From the NCBI GenBank assembly GCA_024196135.1, contig JAMQCK010000338.1:1-27756 (forward strand): a stretch of 27,756 nucleotides of DNA, in the 5' to 3' direction. Position 1 is the stretch's first letter, and every line of letters starts with the position of its first letter. Both the position numbers and the translations under genes were made by a program. Under the pieces are notes generated by a model. That model had not been told where the DNA came from. It ran no database searches and saw nothing but the letters and a program-made list of their open reading frames with translations. Source of the DNA: Pleurotus ostreatus/Saccharomyces cerevisiae fusant (taxonomy: Eukaryota; Opisthokonta). This document shows positions 19,111 through 27,756 of the stretch, in pieces.

Positions 19111-21501
19111 CTACTGTCTCCGCGACCACGAGTTGAAGACGCCAGAGAGGTCTTGCGCGTTGAGGTTGGGCGCCCAGACGTTCAGAGTAAGGTTGTTGGT
19201 GGCGGGAGGCTGGTCTGCCTGATCCACGGCGGTCCACCGCGCGGCGAAGGCTGGCTGCGAGTCCTGGTAGGCGGACGCGGGAGGCTGAACAGCGGACGTC
19301 GAAGCCTGTGGCGCGTGGACGAGTTGCATCTGATGCGCGTCGGGCTGCTGAGGCGGGTACGCCCAGCGCTGCTGCTCGTGATACTGATGCTGGCGCGCAT
19401 ACGCCAGTCGCTGCTCATACGCCTGCTTCTGTTGCTCATAAGCCTGCCGCCACTCCTGCTCGCACGTCTGGTGCTCCTGCGCCAGCGCCTCCTGCTGTCG
19501 CGCGAGCGCCTGCTCCTGCCGCTCGCACGCCTGCCGGCGCCTCGCCAGCTCCTGCTGCTCCACCAGCGTCGCCTGCCGCGCGCGCGCCATCGTCTCCGCA
19601 AGCTCGCGCTTCCGCTCTGCGAGCGCCGCCGCCTCGCGCACGAGCGCCACGCGCTGCTGCTCGAGCGCCGTGCGCGCCATCTTGTACGCGGCGGCGATCT
19701 GCGCGCCGCGGCAGCGCAGCATCTCCTCGCGCGCGGCCAACTCGTCTGCGCGCGCGGCGACGGCGGCGGCCATGTGCTGTTGGAAGGCCTCAATCATGTG
19801 CTGCTTCCAGATCCTTAAGACGGCCGGTGAGAGCGGGGGCGTGGGATGTCCTTCTTGGTCGGGGACGAGGCCTTGGGCGGGGTGGGCGACTTGCTCAAGA
19901 TTCGGCGCTTGGACTACGGTGGAGCGGGGCGGGCGCGCGAAGAAGCGTGGGACCCGGAGGATGGTCGTGGCTGCTTGACTGGGAACAGGGGGTACCTGAG
20001 CAGAAGTCGAGGGCGCCAGGGGAGGAGGAAGGCGATGCTGCGAAAAGGTAGGGCTGCCGAACTCGGCCTTCGTGCTCGAGAAGGACACCTCCGCCGCGAC
20101 CGCCGCGAGTGGACGCGCGGGCTGCGCCGGGGGCACGGTGCCGCAGGCGGGCTGAGGTGCACGGCTCTGCGCGGGCTGAGGTGCTCCCTGCGCAGGCTGA
20201 GGAGCACTGCCCGTCTCCCCCCTCAGCGCGTTCCTCCTCGCCACCGCCGCCGCCGGCACACACCCCACCCCCGGTGGCGCCGAAATCAGCCTCGCCTGCC
20301 CCACCGACGCCTTCACCACCCCGCGCGACACCTCCACGCCACGCGGAACGCCCTGCTCGGGCGGGACGTCCACCTGCCGCGGCACGCCCACCTCGCGCGG
20401 GACCTCGACGCCGCGCGCGGCGCGGGTCGTGCCGCCGAGGGGTTTGGTGCGTGCGGTGCCGCTGAGGGGCTTGTCGAGCGCGGTGCCGCCGAGGGGCCTG
20501 GAGATGCGGATGGGGAGGAGGTTGGCGGTGCTGGACCGGGCGATGAGGTTTCGAGAGGAGGGGGGCTTGGTCGAGGACTTCGACGTGGGCTTGCTCGAGC
20601 TCGCCCCCGCGGCGAAGGGGGCGTTGTTGTTGGTGACGAAGGGGGCGTTGGCGTTGGTGACGAAGGGGGCGTTGTCGTTGGTGACGAAGGGGGCGCTGTT
20701 GTTGGTGGCGAAGGGGGCGTTGGTGCTGGCGTTGTTGGTCCCGGGAGCATTGACGGGCCCCAACATCCCGCGCAGAACCTCCGCCGCGATCGCCCGCCGC
20801 TCCTCGCGCGTCATCGCGCTGGCGTCCAGGTTAGTGTTGCCGGTCAGCCGCGGGCGGTCGTCCTGCTCGGTCAGACGCGGGCGGTCGTACCACTCGGTCA
20901 GCCGCGGGCGGTCGTCCTCGCTGGTCAGCCGCGGGCGGTCGTCCTCCATCTCCGTGTCCGAGCCGTTGTCTTCGATTTCGGTGGCGTCGCCGTCGTCGCG
21001 CGCCGCAAATGCTGGGCCGGCGCCATCTGCTGCGGCTTGGTTGTGTGCGGTCGTCGCGACTTGGTTGTGTCCAGTCGTCGACGGACCCGCACCACCCTCC
21101 CTGCGCGATCGTGGCGGGAGGTGGGCGTTGGCCGGAGCGCGGCGGTGCCGGCCGGGAATCGGGGTGGGGGTCTAAAGAGTGGATGTTAGTCGAGTATTCG
21201 ATGTACGGATGATGCCAAAATAAATGGTTGGCCTGAACAAGATACTCACTGTGGCCCTATCCACTCCCCCATTCACTCCCACGCCCAAAACCTCCTGCAT
21301 CCCCGCATTGGCGTCGGCGCTTACCCCACCACTCGCCCCTACCCCCAAAACCTCCTCCTCGACCGCGTTCGCCGCCGCCTCGGCTTCTGCCGCTCTCTGT
21401 GCCTCCGCCGCCTTCTCCGCCTTCTTCGCCTTCGCCGCCCGGTCGAGCTCCTCGAAGTCCTCGATGGTCGTGCAGGAGAACTGGCGGCTGAGGTGGTCCA
21501 T
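19111..21501 (-). CDS. Repeat-rich coiled-coil protein of unknown function
   Basis: Exons 21501-21250 and 21171-19111, joined at phase 0 across a 78-nt intron (GTGAGT...CTTTAG), give 770 residues. I do not recognise the family. Order of features: an Ala/Glu/Lys-rich helix (about 11-50); an Ala/Gly/Pro-rich linker; an acidic patch (about 140-158, EIEDNGSDTE); four 9-residue repeats with DDRPRLT (about 160-195); five 8-residue repeats with NAPFVTN (about 232-271); a basic Ser/Thr segment; Val/Pro/Arg repeats with GVxVPR; Pro-Gln repeats (APQPAQ); then a long Ala/Glu/Gln/Arg coiled coil (about 535-690). The last 80 residues are Gln- and Pro-rich and end NLNAQDLSGVFNSWSRRQ. The start is the first ATG of exon 1; the open frame upstream has none. 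No membrane segment or signal peptide is visible. A scaffold or nuclear role is possible but is not shown by the sequence. Confidence 0.72.
20612..20731 (-). repeat. 24-bp coding repeat, five units
   Basis: These units encode the eight-residue NxAPFVTN repeats of the coiled-coil gene. Unit length is a multiple of three, so copy-number change would keep the frame. Confidence 0.8.
20843..20950 (-). repeat. 27-bp coding repeat, four units
   Basis: These units encode the nine-residue repeats with DDRPRLT. Units are 20843-20869, 20870-20896, 20897-20923 and 20924-20950 and are nearly identical apart from the two variable residues at their ends. Confidence 0.85.
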
Positions 21502-21830
21502 GGGGGGTGGTGAGTTTGGTGTAGGGTGGATAGGTTGGGTGGTGAGTTTGGTGGGTTGGGTGTGTAGGGGGGAAGGTGTGGAGTTGGGCTTGGGTGGATT
21601 CAACTTGGGTGGATTAGACGCGCTGAGCAAATCGAGTTGAGACGGTAAGACGGTGAGCTTGGGGGTTAGACGGTGTCGGGAGGGTCAGTGTCGAGACGGT
21701 TGGAGATGTTCTGCGAGATGGCGACGTCAGCTCCACGTTACGCGTTGATGAGCAGAGTAGCACGCGCAGTCGAGTAGCTGTGTGAGAGCACTGTTGAATG
21801 CTGGAGAACACGAACATACCTGCGAGCCCC

Positions 21831-21836
21831 TTTATA
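21831..21836 (-). promoter_or_regulatory. TATA box, probable promoter of the coiled-coil gene
   Basis: TATAAA on the minus strand lies 330 nt upstream of the ATG at 21501. The leader in between is CA/CT-rich on the coding strand. A GTATGT donor-like site at 21819-21814 lies too close to the box to be inside the transcript, unless transcription starts further upstream. Confidence 0.4.
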
Positions 21837-22095
21837 GCGGGCTCTTCCATGGACAAAGCGCGTTGTGCGCTGGGACCAGCGTGCAAGTGCGTGCGCAATT
21901 GTTAGGGTTTCTGGCCATCATGCAAGCGCTTGCGTCGTGATATCCCCGTGCGCTGAGTGATATCCCCGCGCGTCGACCATCGCACACCGCTTCGATCGCG
22001 GCGACTATCGTACGCAGCCTCGACGATGATATCCGGCGCTTTGTCGTCCTATTCGAGGGCCGCTGTCGTCGTAGACTCGTATCCAAGCGCGTCGG

Positions 22096-22158
22096 GAGCT
22101 TGAGCCGAGCGATGTGAGCTTGAGCCGAGCAATGTGAGCTTTAGCCGAGCGCTGTGAC
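22096..22158 (+). repeat. 20-bp tandem repeat, three copies
   Basis: Units 22096-22115, 22116-22135 and 22136-22155 share GAGCTTGAGCCGAGC with few changes. This is the first member of the repeat mosaic. Confidence 0.85.
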
Positions 22159-22338
22159 CGTGGTCTTGTTGTGCTTCGAGGCTGTGACGCCGGCAAAAGC
22201 GCAGTAACCATGACGACGCGTCTATGCGATGTTGGATGGGGAGCGTGCGTTTTTGTTATGGCCGGACGAGACTCGGGAGTCGGGGACGATATAACGAGAT
22301 CCAGGTACGCCTGTGGCACAAAGGTGATATACGCAGAG

Positions 22339-22437
22339 GAAAGAGAGGTGACGGATGGAAGGGAGGTGACGGATGAAGGAGAGATGACGGATGAAAGAGA
22401 GGTGACGGACGAAAGAGAGATGACGGACGAAAGAGAG
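22339..22437 (+). repeat. 18-bp tandem repeat with TGACGG cores, 5.5 copies
   Basis: Units start at 22339, 22357, 22375, 22393 and 22411, with a partial unit after 22428. The pattern is GAAAGAGAGRTGACGGAY. Each copy carries TGACGGA, close to a bZIP half-site. Confidence 0.9.
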
Positions 22438-22534
22438 CGACGCAGATAGAGCGCGACAAAAGGGAGGTGGGCGTGGCAAATGCATCGCGCGCGGTGTGCG
22501 GTGACCCCCAAGATGATGAGCAATGTTCAAGGAC

Positions 22535-22618
22535 CGCCGTGCTATAGGGCAAGTTCGCCGTGCTATAGGGAAAGATAGCCGTGCTATAGGGCAAGACCGC
22601 CGGGCCATAGGGCGATCG
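22535..22618 (+). repeat. 21-bp tandem repeat, four copies
   Basis: Units start at 22535, 22556, 22577 and 22598 and share GCCGTGCTATAGGG. The fourth copy is diverged. Confidence 0.9.
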
Positions 22619-22724
22619 ACGGCTATCGAACTGAACAAGAGAGCTCGGAGGGCTTTAGCGCTGCACAGCCGACCTTGCAGATAGTACCGTTCTACGGAGG
22701 TTCGAGCTTGTCGAATGGACCATG

Positions 22725-22813
22725 GACCAGCTGGCTGTGCGCATACGGACAGGATGGCTGTGCGCATACGACCAGCTGGCTGTGCGCATACGACCAGCTG
22801 GCTGTGCGCATAC
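22725..22813 (+). repeat. 22-bp tandem repeat, four copies
   Basis: Units start at 22725, 22748, 22770 and 22792 and share GGCTGTGCGCATAC. Three of the four also contain the palindrome CAGCTG. Confidence 0.9.
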
Positions 22814-22869
22814 GGATAGGCCGGACATGCATGATGGCGGACAACAAAAGGCGAATTCGATATCGCGGC

Positions 22870-22981
22870 CCACGTGGACCCTGCAACGTGCGCCGATCCA
22901 CGTGGATTCTGCAACGTGCTCCGATCCACATGGCCAAATTCACGCGCCACAAGCCACATGGCCGAATCGACGCGCCAAAAG
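22870..22981 (+). repeat. 28-bp tandem repeat carrying E-box cores, four copies
   Basis: Units 22870-22897, 22898-22925, 22926-22953 and 22954-22981 each begin CCACRTGG. The first two carry CCACGTGG and the last two CCACATGG. A further CCACGTG follows at 22982. Confidence 0.88.
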
Positions 22982-23039
22982 CCACGTGCCTCGCTAGCTC
23001 GTGGTCAGCGATCGCGCGGTCGACCTCATCTATCCTGCC

Positions 23040-23195
23040 TCCGCCCCCTCATCCTCCCCCGCCCCGCCGGTCATTCTCCCCCGCCCCGCTGGCCATCCTC
23101 CCCCGCCCCGCCGGTCACTCTCCCCTGCTCAGCCGGTCATCCTTCCTCCCCCGTCCCTCATCCTCCCCCGCCCCGCCGGTCATCCTTCCTCTCTC
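23040..23195 (+). repeat. Pyrimidine-rich GC repeat, period about 22-25 bp
   Basis: Five or six imperfect copies of CCCCCGCCCCGCCGGTCAT. The lengths drift, so exact unit borders are not given. Confidence 0.75.
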
Positions 23196-23244
23196 GCTCC
23201 GCTCCTCCTCCCGTCGCTCGAACTAGAGGACTTCGTTGTCTGGT

Positions 23245-23575
23245 CTCGCGATCTGCTCCTTCGAAGTCGCTCAAGTCTGCGCCCTTGAAGTCTCTCAAGC
23301 CTGCGCTTTCGACGTCTATAAGCCTGCGTCCTCGAAGTCCTTCAAGCCTGCGCCCTTGAAGTTGCTCAAGTCTGCGCCTTCAAAGTCTCTCAAGTCTTCG
23401 CTCGCGGGATTTCTCGAGTCTGCGCCCTCGAACTCTCACAGTCTACGCTCTCGACGTCTACAAGTATGCGCTTTCGAAGTCTCAAGGTCTACGCTTTAGA
23501 AGTCTCAAGGTCTGCGCCCTCAGAGCCCCTCAAGTCTGCACCCGCGAAGTCTCTCAAGCCTGCGCCCTCGAGCGG
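23245..23575 (+). repeat. 24-bp-class minisatellite, block 1
   Basis: About thirteen imperfect units built from TCTGCGCCCTCGAAG and TCTCTCAAG. The period is near 24 bp, which keeps a frame of the type SAPSKSLK open. The same family returns at 24226-24445. Confidence 0.8.
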
Positions 23576-23637
23576 GCTGCGTCCGGTACTTCACTACAGC
23601 TGCTCTTTGAATCTTCAAACAGTGCGCTCAAAGTGCA

Positions 23638-23688
23638 CACTCTTGAATGATCTACACTCTTGAATGATTTACACTCTTTAACGATCTA
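23638..23688 (+). repeat. 17-bp tandem repeat, three copies
   Basis: Units start at 23638, 23655 and 23672 and share CACTCTTGAATGAT. The third has two or three changes. Confidence 0.9.
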
Positions 23689-23738
23689 CACTTCCTTGAA
23701 TTCTTGGACTGGACGACTCTGTAGCCGTGCCGCTTCCC

Positions 23739-23800
23739 AGCCGTCGCCGAAACATTCCCGAGCCGTCGCCAAAACATTCCCAGCCGTCGCCGGGACATTC
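23739..23800 (+). repeat. 21-22-bp tandem repeat, three copies
   Basis: Units start at 23739, 23761 and 23782 and share AGCCGTCGCC followed by a short variable stretch and ACATTC. Confidence 0.85.
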
Positions 23801-23822
23801 ATTGCGGAGGGAGCGCCTTCGT

Positions 23823-23860
23823 CGAGAAGAGGATACGCCTTCGAGAAGAGGATACGCCTT
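23823..23860 (+). repeat. 19-bp perfect direct repeat, two copies
   Basis: 23823-23841 and 23842-23860 are identical (CGAGAAGAGGATACGCCTT). Confidence 0.92.
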
Positions 23861-23915
23861 CCATTGAGGGGAGATAATGGCCGGTGGTGTATACGTTGGA
23901 GTCCTCGACCACGCG

Positions 23916-24018
23916 TTGGCATCGACCTCGGTAACAATTGGCATCGACCTCGATAACACGTCGGCATCGACCTCGACACCGCGTTGGAATCGACCTCGAT
24001 AACCGTTGGCATCGACTT
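23916..24018 (+). repeat. 22-23-bp tandem repeat, about five copies
   Basis: The shared core TTGGCATCGACCTCGATAAC appears at 23917, 23939, 23962, 23985 and 24007 with small changes. Confidence 0.85.
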
Positions 24019-24225
24019 GTAGCTTTCCCGCTCCTGGCGTCTTCCCATTTGGAGTCTTCGCTGAGTTTATATCAACAACAGACTCGGAAGCCCTTCATCT
24101 GACATCGCTATCACTCGCCTCAGCCGTTGACGGAGCTCATCTCCCTTTTCGCCCCTCCTCCCTCACCCTCGTCCTATCAAGTCCCCAACTAATAAGTCAC
24201 CTGTTGTGTGCGCCTTCCTGCCCTG

Positions 24226-24445
24226 CGCTTTCGAGGTGTGCGCTTTCGACGTCTACAAGTCTGCGCTTTCGACGTCTCGAGGTCTGCGCTTTCGAAATCT
24301 CGAGGTGTGCACTTTCGACGTCTACAAGTATGCGCTTTCGAAGTCTCAAGGTCTACGCTTTCGAAATCTCAAGTCTAAGCTTCTGATGAAGTTTACAAGC
24401 CTGCGCTTTCGAAATCTCAAAGTCTGCACCTCTGAAGTGCCTCAG
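24226..24445 (+). repeat. 24-bp-class minisatellite, block 2
   Basis: About nine units of the same family as 23245-23575, here mostly TGCGCTTTCGAAGTCTC followed by AAG or GAGG. It is separated from block 1 by about 650 bp of unrelated repeats. Confidence 0.8.
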
Positions 24446-24461
24446 TCATCCTAACCAAAAG

Positions 24462-24770
24462 GGTGGCGACGCTCTACTCGACCTTCACGGGCGCGGACGC
24501 TCCTCTCGACATTTGAGGGTGGCGACGCTCTACTCGGCATTTGAGGGCGGCGACGCTCTACTCGACATTCGAAGACCGCTCGGTACTACCTGACCTTTGA
24601 CGGCTGCTCGTTACCGCACGGCCTTCACGGTCGGGGACGCTCTACTCGACACTCGAGGGCGGCGACGCTCTACCTCGACCCTCACAGTCGGGGACGCTCT
24701 ACCTAGACCTTCACGGTCGGGGACGCTTTACCTCGAGCTTCACGGGCGGCGATGCTCTACTCGACCTGCG
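24462..24770 (+). repeat. Roughly 30-bp tandem repeat, GGCGACGCTCTACTCGAC type
   Basis: About nine units share GGCGACGCTCTACTCGAC or the variant GGGGACGCTCTACCTCGAC, each followed by a CTTCACGG or ATTTGAGG-like end. The unit length drifts. Confidence 0.8.
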
Positions 24771-24925
24771 AGGGCAACGCTTGTGGGAAAAACCTTCGAG
24801 GGCAACGCTCCTGGGCATCCTGCGAGGGCAACGCTTCTGGGCACCCTGCGAGGGAAACGCTCCTGGGAACCCTGCGAGGACAACGCTTGTGGGAAACCTG
24901 CGAAGACAAAACTTCTGGAAAACCC
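24765..24925 (+). repeat. 24-27-bp tandem repeat, GCGAGGGCAACGCT type
   Basis: Six units share CTGCGAGGGCAACGCTTCTG or close variants. The repeat follows directly on the preceding family with a short mixed unit. Confidence 0.82.
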
Positions 24926-25009
24926 TTCTGCAACTCATCTGCTCGTCAACCGGTCTTATTCGCGCGTCAGTCCTGCCTATCGACGCGTCAATTCGTTCTG
25001 TCGACGCTG

Positions 25010-25295
25010 GCCTCGCTGCGCTTCATTCGCCGCTGGATACGTCACGCTCCATTTGCCGCAGGCTACGCCGTGCTCTTCAACGATGGTTGTATCGCGCTCT
25101 ATTCGACGCTGGCCACGTCGCGCTCTATTCGCCGCTGGATACGCCGTGCTCTTCGCCGCTGGCTACGCCGTGCTCTTCGACGCTAGCTACGGCGTGCTCC
25201 GTTCGCCGCAGGCTACGTCGCGCTCCATACACCGCTGGATACGGCGCGCTCCATTCGCCGCCGTGCTCCGTTCGCCGCTCCATTCGTCGCGCTCT
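25010..25295 (+). repeat. 27-30-bp tandem repeat, CGCTGGCTACGCCGTGCTC type
   Basis: About ten imperfect units of TTCGCCGCTGGCTACGCCG or the variant GGATACGTCGCGCTCC. Several copies carry insertions, so the period varies. Confidence 0.8.
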
Positions 25296-25342
25296 TCTCG
25301 AGCTCATCTCATTTCCCTCCCCCATCCTCCTTCGTGCATCGC

Positions 25343-25420
25343 TTAGGTTTCACCCCGCTTAGATTTCACCTAGCTCGTCTACGCTTAGATTTCACCTCGC
25401 CTAAATTTCACCTCGCTCAT
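25343..25420 (+). repeat. Short TTAGATTTCACC repeat, four or five copies
   Basis: GCTTAGATTTCACCTCG and variants recur at spacings of about 19-26 bp. Confidence 0.75.
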
Positions 25421-25589
25421 CGACTCGGACGCGAGCATCCTCCCTTCTGTATCTTTCTTGGCCTTCTGTATTTTGAAAGCCTTTCCATTTTCTATAAAAA
25501 GGTCTTGCCATTTTCGGTTCAAATGTCTTCATGTTCTATCCCCCTCGTATCCTCATCCGGTGCTCCCGTCGTATCCTCATCTGGCCTCT

Positions 25590-25709
25590 CCTCGTAGTCT
25601 CATACGGCGCTCCCCTCGTATTCTCATACGGCGCTCCCCTCGTAGTCTCATACGGCGCTCCCCTCGTAGTCTCATACGGCGCTCCCCTCGTATTCTCATA
25701 CGGCGCTCC
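25590..25709 (+). repeat. 24-bp tandem repeat, five nearly perfect copies
   Basis: Units start at 25590, 25614, 25638, 25662 and 25686 and share TCTCATACGGCGCTCC. They differ only by AG or TT at one place. Two degenerate units precede them from about 25543. This is among the most homogeneous arrays here. Confidence 0.95.
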
Positions 25710-25814
25710 CTCCCACTTCTCCCCCCTGTCCACGCCATTCGTCGTCCTCACGACACCCCTTTGCCGCCTTCGCACCTCACCCCTTCTTCCCTTCCACTTC
25801 TTCACATCGTCCGC

Positions 25815-25915
25815 CCCCGCGGCTCTCCAAACGTCGTTCGCCTCGCGGCTCTCCAAACGTCGTTCGCCTCGCGGCTCTCCAAACGTCGCCCCCCGCGGGT
25901 CTCCTGACGTCGCCC
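25815..25915 (+). repeat. 26-bp tandem repeat, about four copies
   Basis: Units start at 25815, 25841, 25867 and 25893 and share GCGGCTCTCCAAACGTCG. A lone diverged copy with GGCTTTCCAGACGTCG lies at about 26040. Confidence 0.88.
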
Positions 25916-26204
25916 ACCCCTCTCCCACCCCGTTTCACCCCCTCCGTCCCCCCTCCGCCCACTCCGTCCCTCCTCCGCCCACTCCGTCCCGTCCCCTACC
26001 CCTTTTCTCTACCCCTCTTCCTTCCCCCACCCCCCGGGGGGCTTTCCAGACGTCGCCCCTTCCCCCCCACCCTACGCTCACGGGATCGCGCTCGACTACT
26101 TCAGCGCCCTCGACTACTTCATCGCGCCATACTCGACGGACCATCCTGATTCGGCGCGCGACACGCACCCTCCTCCGCGCGTTCGGGATGCACACTATGC
26201 GATG

Positions 26205-26740
26205 GGCTGGGATGCGCGGTGGGCCGGGATAGGTGTGATGGGATATAGCGCGCGATGCGCGTATGGGATGCGCTGGCCAACGCGTCTGGAACACCTGCGA
26301 CGCGCGTCTGGGATATGGCGCGCGAGGCGCGTATGGGATGTAGCGCGCGACGCGCGGTGGGATATAACGGCGAGGCGCGTCTGAGATAACGGCGACGCGA
26401 GGCGCGGTGGGATGTAGCGCGCGAGGCGCGATGGGATATAGCGCGCGAGGCGCGGTGGGCTGGGATATCGCGCGCGAGGCGCGTCTGGGATATGGCGACG
26501 CGACGCGCGGCGGGATATAGCACGCGAGGCGCGTCTGGGATATAGCGCGCGATGCGCGATGGGATATAGCGCGCGATGCGCGATGGGATATAGCGCGCGA
26601 TGAGCGGTGGGGGAAGGAGGAGGAGGAGGGAGAAGACGGGGGGGCGGAGGGATAGCGCGAGGCGCGGTGGGATATAGCGTGCGATGCGCGATGGGATATA
26701 AGGCGCGATGCGCGATGCGCCTCTGGGATATAGGCAGACG
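26205..26740 (+). repeat. 24-bp-class GC-rich minisatellite, about twenty units
   Basis: The core is GGGATATAGCGCGCGA followed by TGCGCGAT or GGCGCGGT. Units at 26537, 26561 and 26585 are exactly 24 bp; others carry small gains or losses. The array is broken near 26610-26650 by a purine-rich insert. It is rich in alternating GC. Confidence 0.9.
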
Positions 26741-26749
26741 GAGGAGGGG

Positions 26750-27085
26750 GCGGGTGAGGAGAGGGGGGGAATAGTGGGTAGGGAGCGATAGATGAGGGAG
26801 AAAGGGAGGGGGGGTAGGAGAGGGAGGGAGGGAGGAGGACTGGGAAGGTGGGTGAGGGGGGGTGAGGAGGGAGGCGGGGGGAGGAGAGTAAAGAGGGCGA
26901 GAAGGGGAACAAGGAAGACGTGGAGAGGAAGGACAAAGACGAAGGGGGAGGCGGAGGAGGGAGGGGGAGAAGGGAGGGGAGGGGAGGGGAGGGGAGAGAG
27001 GAGGACAAGGAAGGTGGTGGAAAGTAGAGAGAAGAGAAGAGCGCAGAAGGGGGGGCGTCCGGGAGAGAAGGGTTACGAAAGTTGG
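26750..27085 (+). repeat. Polypurine tract (G/A on plus strand)
   Basis: More than 300 bp consists almost only of G and A on the plus strand. It contains runs such as GAGGGAGGGAGGGAGG near 26820 and GAGGGGAGGGGAGGGGAG near 26980. Such sequence can form G-quadruplexes or triplex DNA. Confidence 0.88.
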
Positions 27086-27310
27086 CGGTGGGGAGAAGGG
27101 TAGGTTGAATGGAAGGGGAAGAAGGGGTACGCTTGAGTCGATTGGAAAAGGAGAGGTAAAGGGGGGGGGTAAGGGATGGGAGGGCAAAGGGCATAAAATG
27201 CAAAAAGGGCGCGCGCGAAGTAACAAAAAGGGGGGGAGCAGGAGTGAAGGGGAAAGTGGCAAGCAGATTAATCAAACGCAAGGTGGCAGAGAGAACTAAA
27301 GATGTCGAAA

Positions 27311-27367
27311 AAAGGCGCGGGTGTCGTAGAAAGGCGCGGGTGTCGAAGAAAGGCGCGGGCGTCGAAG
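27311..27367 (+). repeat. 19-bp tandem repeat, three copies
   Basis: Units 27311-27329, 27330-27348 and 27349-27367 share AAAGGCGCGGGTGTCG with single changes. Confidence 0.9.
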
Positions 27368-27756
27368 GGAGGCGAAGATGCATGGGAGGGGAGGCGCAAA
27401 TGGGGTCGGCCATGAAAGGAAGGATGTTTCGTAGTCGAAATCGTAGTGCCATTGAAGGATATCCACGCACACTTTTCATATATAAGCATCGTACGGTAAG
27501 TTCGCGCGCCCGGGCGGGGTTGGCGTTGTAGGAGAGGAATAAGATGGTAAGGGAGGATGAGGAGGCATGGCATGGTAGGATAGGGCAGCATGGAATGGGT
27601 GAGGGAGGACGTGGCGAGTACGGCGCGTGGCGCCCGGGGCGCGGGTGGGTGGGAGGGGAGGGAGCTTGGCATGCGCGGGTAGAGGAGAGAAGCGGGGGGA
27701 GGCGGAGGGCGCGAGGGGTTTGTAGGTACGAAGCAGGCTATTGAGAAACGAACCCG
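27368..27756. other. Right-edge stretch without a recognised gene
   Basis: G-rich plus-strand sequence with overlapping low-complexity frames. A TATATAA-like patch at about 27477-27484 is not followed by a recognisable coding start. Confidence 0.35.

Noticed and set aside
22005..22523. 172-residue minus-strand frame rich in SSVTSL repeats
   Set aside because: It only translates the 18-bp tandem repeat; the flanking parts show no coding character.
22096..25910. CRISPR-like appearance of short regularly repeated units
   Set aside because: Units are contiguous without unique spacers, and the DNA is clearly eukaryotic with spliceosomal introns.
25935..27479. 514-residue open frame on the minus strand
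   Set aside because: It is a translation of the 24-bp satellite and the complement of the polypurine tract. It is Pro/Ser/Leu-rich with no domain, intron or promoter support.
21900..27756. Telomeric or subtelomeric repeats
   Set aside because: No tandem TTAGGG or CCCTAA run is present; a single GTTAGGG near 21901 is chance.
1..27756. Mating-type, transposon or secondary-metabolite locus
   Set aside because: No pheromone-type CaaX peptide, receptor, homeodomain, reverse transcriptase, transposase, integrase, NRPS, PKS or terpene synthase motif was seen.

Overview
The window looks like nuclear DNA of a filamentous basidiomycete, most likely an agaricomycete. The genes are cut by many introns of about 46-58 nt (a few reach about 110 nt) with GTRNGT donors, CTNAC-like branch sites and YAG acceptors. 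Several promoters have TATA boxes about 75-330 nt from the start codon. The recognisable families (SulP sulfate permease, C2H2 regulators with proline/glutamine-rich tails, an F-box-type repeat protein) are typical of mushroom-forming fungi. I cannot assign a genus from sequence alone.

Layout. 1-590 (-): a spliced two-finger C2H2 protein that runs off the left edge. 1453-2222 (-): a two-exon protein resembling the C-terminal part of agaricomycete F-box/LRR-like proteins. 2223-7000: long, gene-poor and degenerate, with small repeat clusters. 7256-10089 (+): a complete eight-exon sulfate permease of 822 residues, the best-supported gene here. 10186-11030: a weak candidate for small duplicated exons. 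11031-18101 (+): three tandem paralogous genes (A, B, C), each encoding one C2H2 finger and a long low-complexity tail. Their 5' flanks are also duplicated. 19111-21501 (-): a 770-residue repeat-rich, coiled-coil protein of unknown function. 22096-27370: a dense mosaic of at least fifteen tandem-repeat families, most with 17-30 bp units, plus a 330 bp polypurine tract. I see no convincing gene there.

How the parts relate. The only strong functional grouping is the A-B-C array. All three genes have a phase-2 intron just before the finger. All three have the 14-bp element GGTAACGTAACGTC exactly 7 nt upstream of the TATA box, and a CACGTG site at the far end of the homologous 5' flank. This suggests duplication of whole promoter-plus-gene units, kept under common control while the zinc knuckle and tail diverged. 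The sulfate permease is a housekeeping/nutrient gene with no visible link to the array. No transposase, reverse transcriptase, viral, secondary-metabolite or toxin gene was recognised.
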